From Sandaracinobacteroides sp031425455 (lineage in GTDB: Bacteria; Pseudomonadota; Alphaproteobacteria; Sphingomonadales; Sphingomonadaceae): a stretch of DNA of 8,254 bases. The position numbers and the translations under genes were made by a program. Of the stretch, positions 6,579 to 8,254 are shown piece after piece (the first letter of the stretch is position 1; each line of letters begins with the position of its first letter). The notes under the pieces are model-generated. The model made no database searches, was not told where the DNA came from, and was given only the letters and a program-made list of their open reading frames with translations. Location: NCBI GenBank assembly GCA_031425455.1, contig JANPJJ010000045.1, positions 1-8,254 on the forward strand, written 5' to 3'.

Positions 6579-6800
6579 CTAAATAATCCCGCCCCCAAGG
6601 CTCAGCCGCACCAGCGCCACCGCAATCACCACCAGGTTCAGGATCTGCCCTTCCTTGCGCGCCGAAACCAGCCCCAGCACCAGCCCCAGCCCGGCCACCG
6701 GAATCACGAACCAGTTGGCCCAGCCGACGAACGGGATGATGCCCAGCAGGGCAACCGCGCCGGCAACGATGCCGATCAAGATCGAGAGAACATTCAGCAT
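6579..6800 (-). CDS. Small three-helix membrane protein (73 aa), function unknown
   Basis: The product is almost wholly hydrophobic, with predicted helices near residues 4-22, 27-45 and 53-68. A single short polar loop, SARKEGQ (46-52), lies between the second and third. It has no recognisable enzymatic motif and would be an inner-membrane protein. The minus-strand frame opens at 6848, but the extra N-terminal residues (MPPPRERNIWNGRPC) are not membrane-like. The ATG at 6800 is preceded by GGAAG (minus strand, 6815 to 6811) ten bases upstream, so I choose 6800. The gene converges on the large sensor gene and diverges from aguA, and so is probably its own transcription unit. The continuous hydrophobic pattern and good start argue for a real gene. 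No family name is claimed. Confidence 0.72.
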   Translation of the reverse strand: MLNVLSILIGIVAGAVALLGIIPFVGWANWFVIPVAGLGLVLGLVSARKEGQILNLVVIAVALVRLSLGGGII

Positions 6801-6874
6801 GATACAGGGTCTTCCATTCCAGATGTTTCTCTCTCTCGGCGGCGGCATATGGTGGCCGATGGTGGAAATGCAAC

Positions 6875-6892
6875 GCCCCTGCCTGTAGGGGC
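6875..6892 (+). promoter_or_regulatory. Hairpin enclosing the likely ribosome binding site of aguA
   Basis: GCCCCT (6875-6880) pairs with AGGGGC (6887-6892) around the loop GCCTGT. The 3' arm contains AGGGG (6887-6891), the best Shine-Dalgarno candidate, seven bases before the ATG at 6899. When folded, the ribosome site would be masked. This could be a simple translational control point, or a chance structure. Confidence 0.4.
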
Positions 6893-6898
6893 CGACAG

Positions 6899-7863
6899 AT
6901 GAGCCCGACCCCTCCCGCCGAATGGGCGCCGCAACGCGCGCTGTTCACCGCCTTCCCCTCCCATCCGGATCTCTGGGAAGCGGATCTCGCCCCCGCCCGC
7001 GCCGAAGTCGCCGCCATGGTGCAGCAGCTCGCCAAGTCGGTCGCCGTCAAGCTGCTGGCAGACGGCCCCGAAGCCGTCGCCGCCGCCCGCGCCGCGATCG
7101 GAACCGCGGCCGAAATCCACGATATCGGCTTCGGCGACATCTGGCTTCGAGACACCGGCCCGATCTTCACCGCGGCCGACGCCTGCACCCGCTTCCGCTT
7201 CAACGGCTGGGGCGGCAAATACAGCCTCCCCGGCGATGACAGCGTCGGCGCCCATATCGCCGGCCTGATGTCGGCCGCGGTCGATCCGTTCGACGTTGTG
7301 GCCGAAGGTGGCGCCCTCGAATTCGACGGCCAGGGCCTCCTCCTCACCACCGAGCAGTGCCTGCTGAACCCCAACCGCAACCCCGGCTGGACCAAAGCCG
7401 CCGCCGAGACCCTGCTGAAGGGGGCGCTCGGAATCCGCCGCACCGTCTGGCTCGGCGAGGGGCTCCTCAACGACCACACCGACGGTCATGTCGACAATCT
7501 CGCCCGCTTCGTCGCCCCCGGCACCGTCGCCGTGCCCGTCGCCACGCCCGGTGACCCCAACGAAGCCGTCTTCGCAGACGCCCGGGCGCGCCTGCGCGAT
7601 TCCGGCCTCGCCGTCGCCGACATCCCCTCCGTCGGCGCCTTCGAAGTCGACGGCGAGCTGGTCCCCGCCTCCTACATGAACTGGATCGTCGCCAACGGGC
7701 AGGTGATCGTCCCGCTCTACGGCGCCCCGAACGACAGGGACGCCGTCGCCGCGGTGAAACGCTGCTTCCCCCGGCATCTGGTCACGGGGCTGAAGGCCAA
7801 CCATATCCTCACCGGCGGGGGCAGTTTCCACTGCATCACCCAGCAGGTTCCGGAGGGTTCGTG

Positions 7864-7864
<1 letters not shown>
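6899..7864 (+). CDS. aguA: Agmatine deiminase (agmatine iminohydrolase)
   Basis: Hydrolyses agmatine to N-carbamoylputrescine and ammonia, the first step of the two-step agmatine route to putrescine in the cytosol. The 321-aa protein belongs to the guanidino-group-modifying (peptidylarginine-deiminase-like) superfamily. Visible family marks are PAEWAPQ at 6-12, DIWLRDTGP at 80-88 (substrate-binding aspartate), FNGWGGK at 101-107, EGGALEFDG at 136-144, TTEQCLLNPNRNPG at 150-163, NDHTDGHVDN at 191-200 (catalytic H197 with D199), and GGGSFHCITQQ at 306-316 with the nucleophile C312. Many AguA proteins have GGGNIHC where this one has GGGSFHC, a mild change beside the nucleophile. The length is slightly below the usual 340-370 aa. 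It overlaps aguB by one base (TGATG), and the aguB ribosome site is encoded in its last codons. The direct neighbour aguB strongly supports agmatine rather than peptidyl-arginine as substrate. Confidence 0.94.
7852..7856 (+). promoter_or_regulatory. Strong Shine-Dalgarno sequence for aguB
   Basis: GGAGG lies inside the last codons of aguA, seven bases before the ATG at 7864. It is the clearest ribosome site in the window. It favours ATG 7864 over the in-frame GTG at 7861, which would leave only four bases of spacing. Confidence 0.8.

Positions 7865-8254
<390 letters not shown>

Noticed and set aside
6821..6880. Possible minus-strand promoter for the small gene (TTGCAT with a CATATG-like -10)
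   Set aside because: The -10 match is poor and the spacing only approximate, which is too weak to annotate.
6466..7479. A 337-residue minus-strand frame covering the 73-aa membrane protein region in another frame
   Set aside because: It crosses the REP palindrome (giving the accidental IPAFAGMTG peptide) and the intergenic region, and overlaps aguA antisense. The hydrophobic 73-aa frame is the better coding candidate.
6794..7831. A 345-residue open frame on the minus strand opposite aguA
   Set aside because: aguA has all its catalytic motifs on the plus strand. The reverse frame is repetitive in G, D, A and V and has no recognisable motif.

Overview
This is a very GC-rich, gene-dense stretch of bacterial chromosome. 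Codons end overwhelmingly in C or G. The gene content fits an alphaproteobacterium, most likely a sphingomonad (Sphingomonadales). That placement is inferred from the ppx/gppA–rlmE pairing, the strong third-position GC and a VIPAKAGI-type REP palindrome; there is no rRNA or other phylogenetic marker in the window.

Layout. Positions 1-141 hold a short palindrome around a possible upstream stop codon and then non-coding or ambiguous sequence. Positions 142-2111 are a two-gene operon. It has a short-form Ppx/GppA exopolyphosphatase/pppGpp phosphohydrolase and, overlapping it by four bases (ATGA), RlmE, the 23S rRNA 2'-O-methyltransferase with its K-D-K-E tetrad intact. Three copies of an 11-bp tandem repeat sit on the rlmE stop codon. 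Positions 2193-6491 encode one very large (1432 aa) membrane protein that I cannot assign to a named family. It has three periplasmic domains, two of which look like duplicated Cache-type sensors. These are followed by a cytosolic P-loop-NTPase-like region with a degraded Walker A, a winged-helix-like segment and two C-terminal membrane helices. It is the most unusual item in the window.

A REP-like palindrome follows at 6503-6522, in the gap between this gene and a convergent small gene for a 73-aa, three-helix membrane protein (6800 to 6579, minus strand). Divergent from the small gene, 6899-8254 carries a putrescine-synthesis operon. It encodes agmatine deiminase (aguA) and, overlapping by one base, N-carbamoylputrescine amidase (aguB, cut by the window end). 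Together they convert agmatine to N-carbamoylputrescine and then to putrescine.

I see no tRNA, rRNA, CRISPR array, insertion sequence or phage gene. The many long open frames on the minus strand opposite the large genes are GC-driven shadows. No clear sigma-70 promoter was found, which is usual for such GC-rich DNA.
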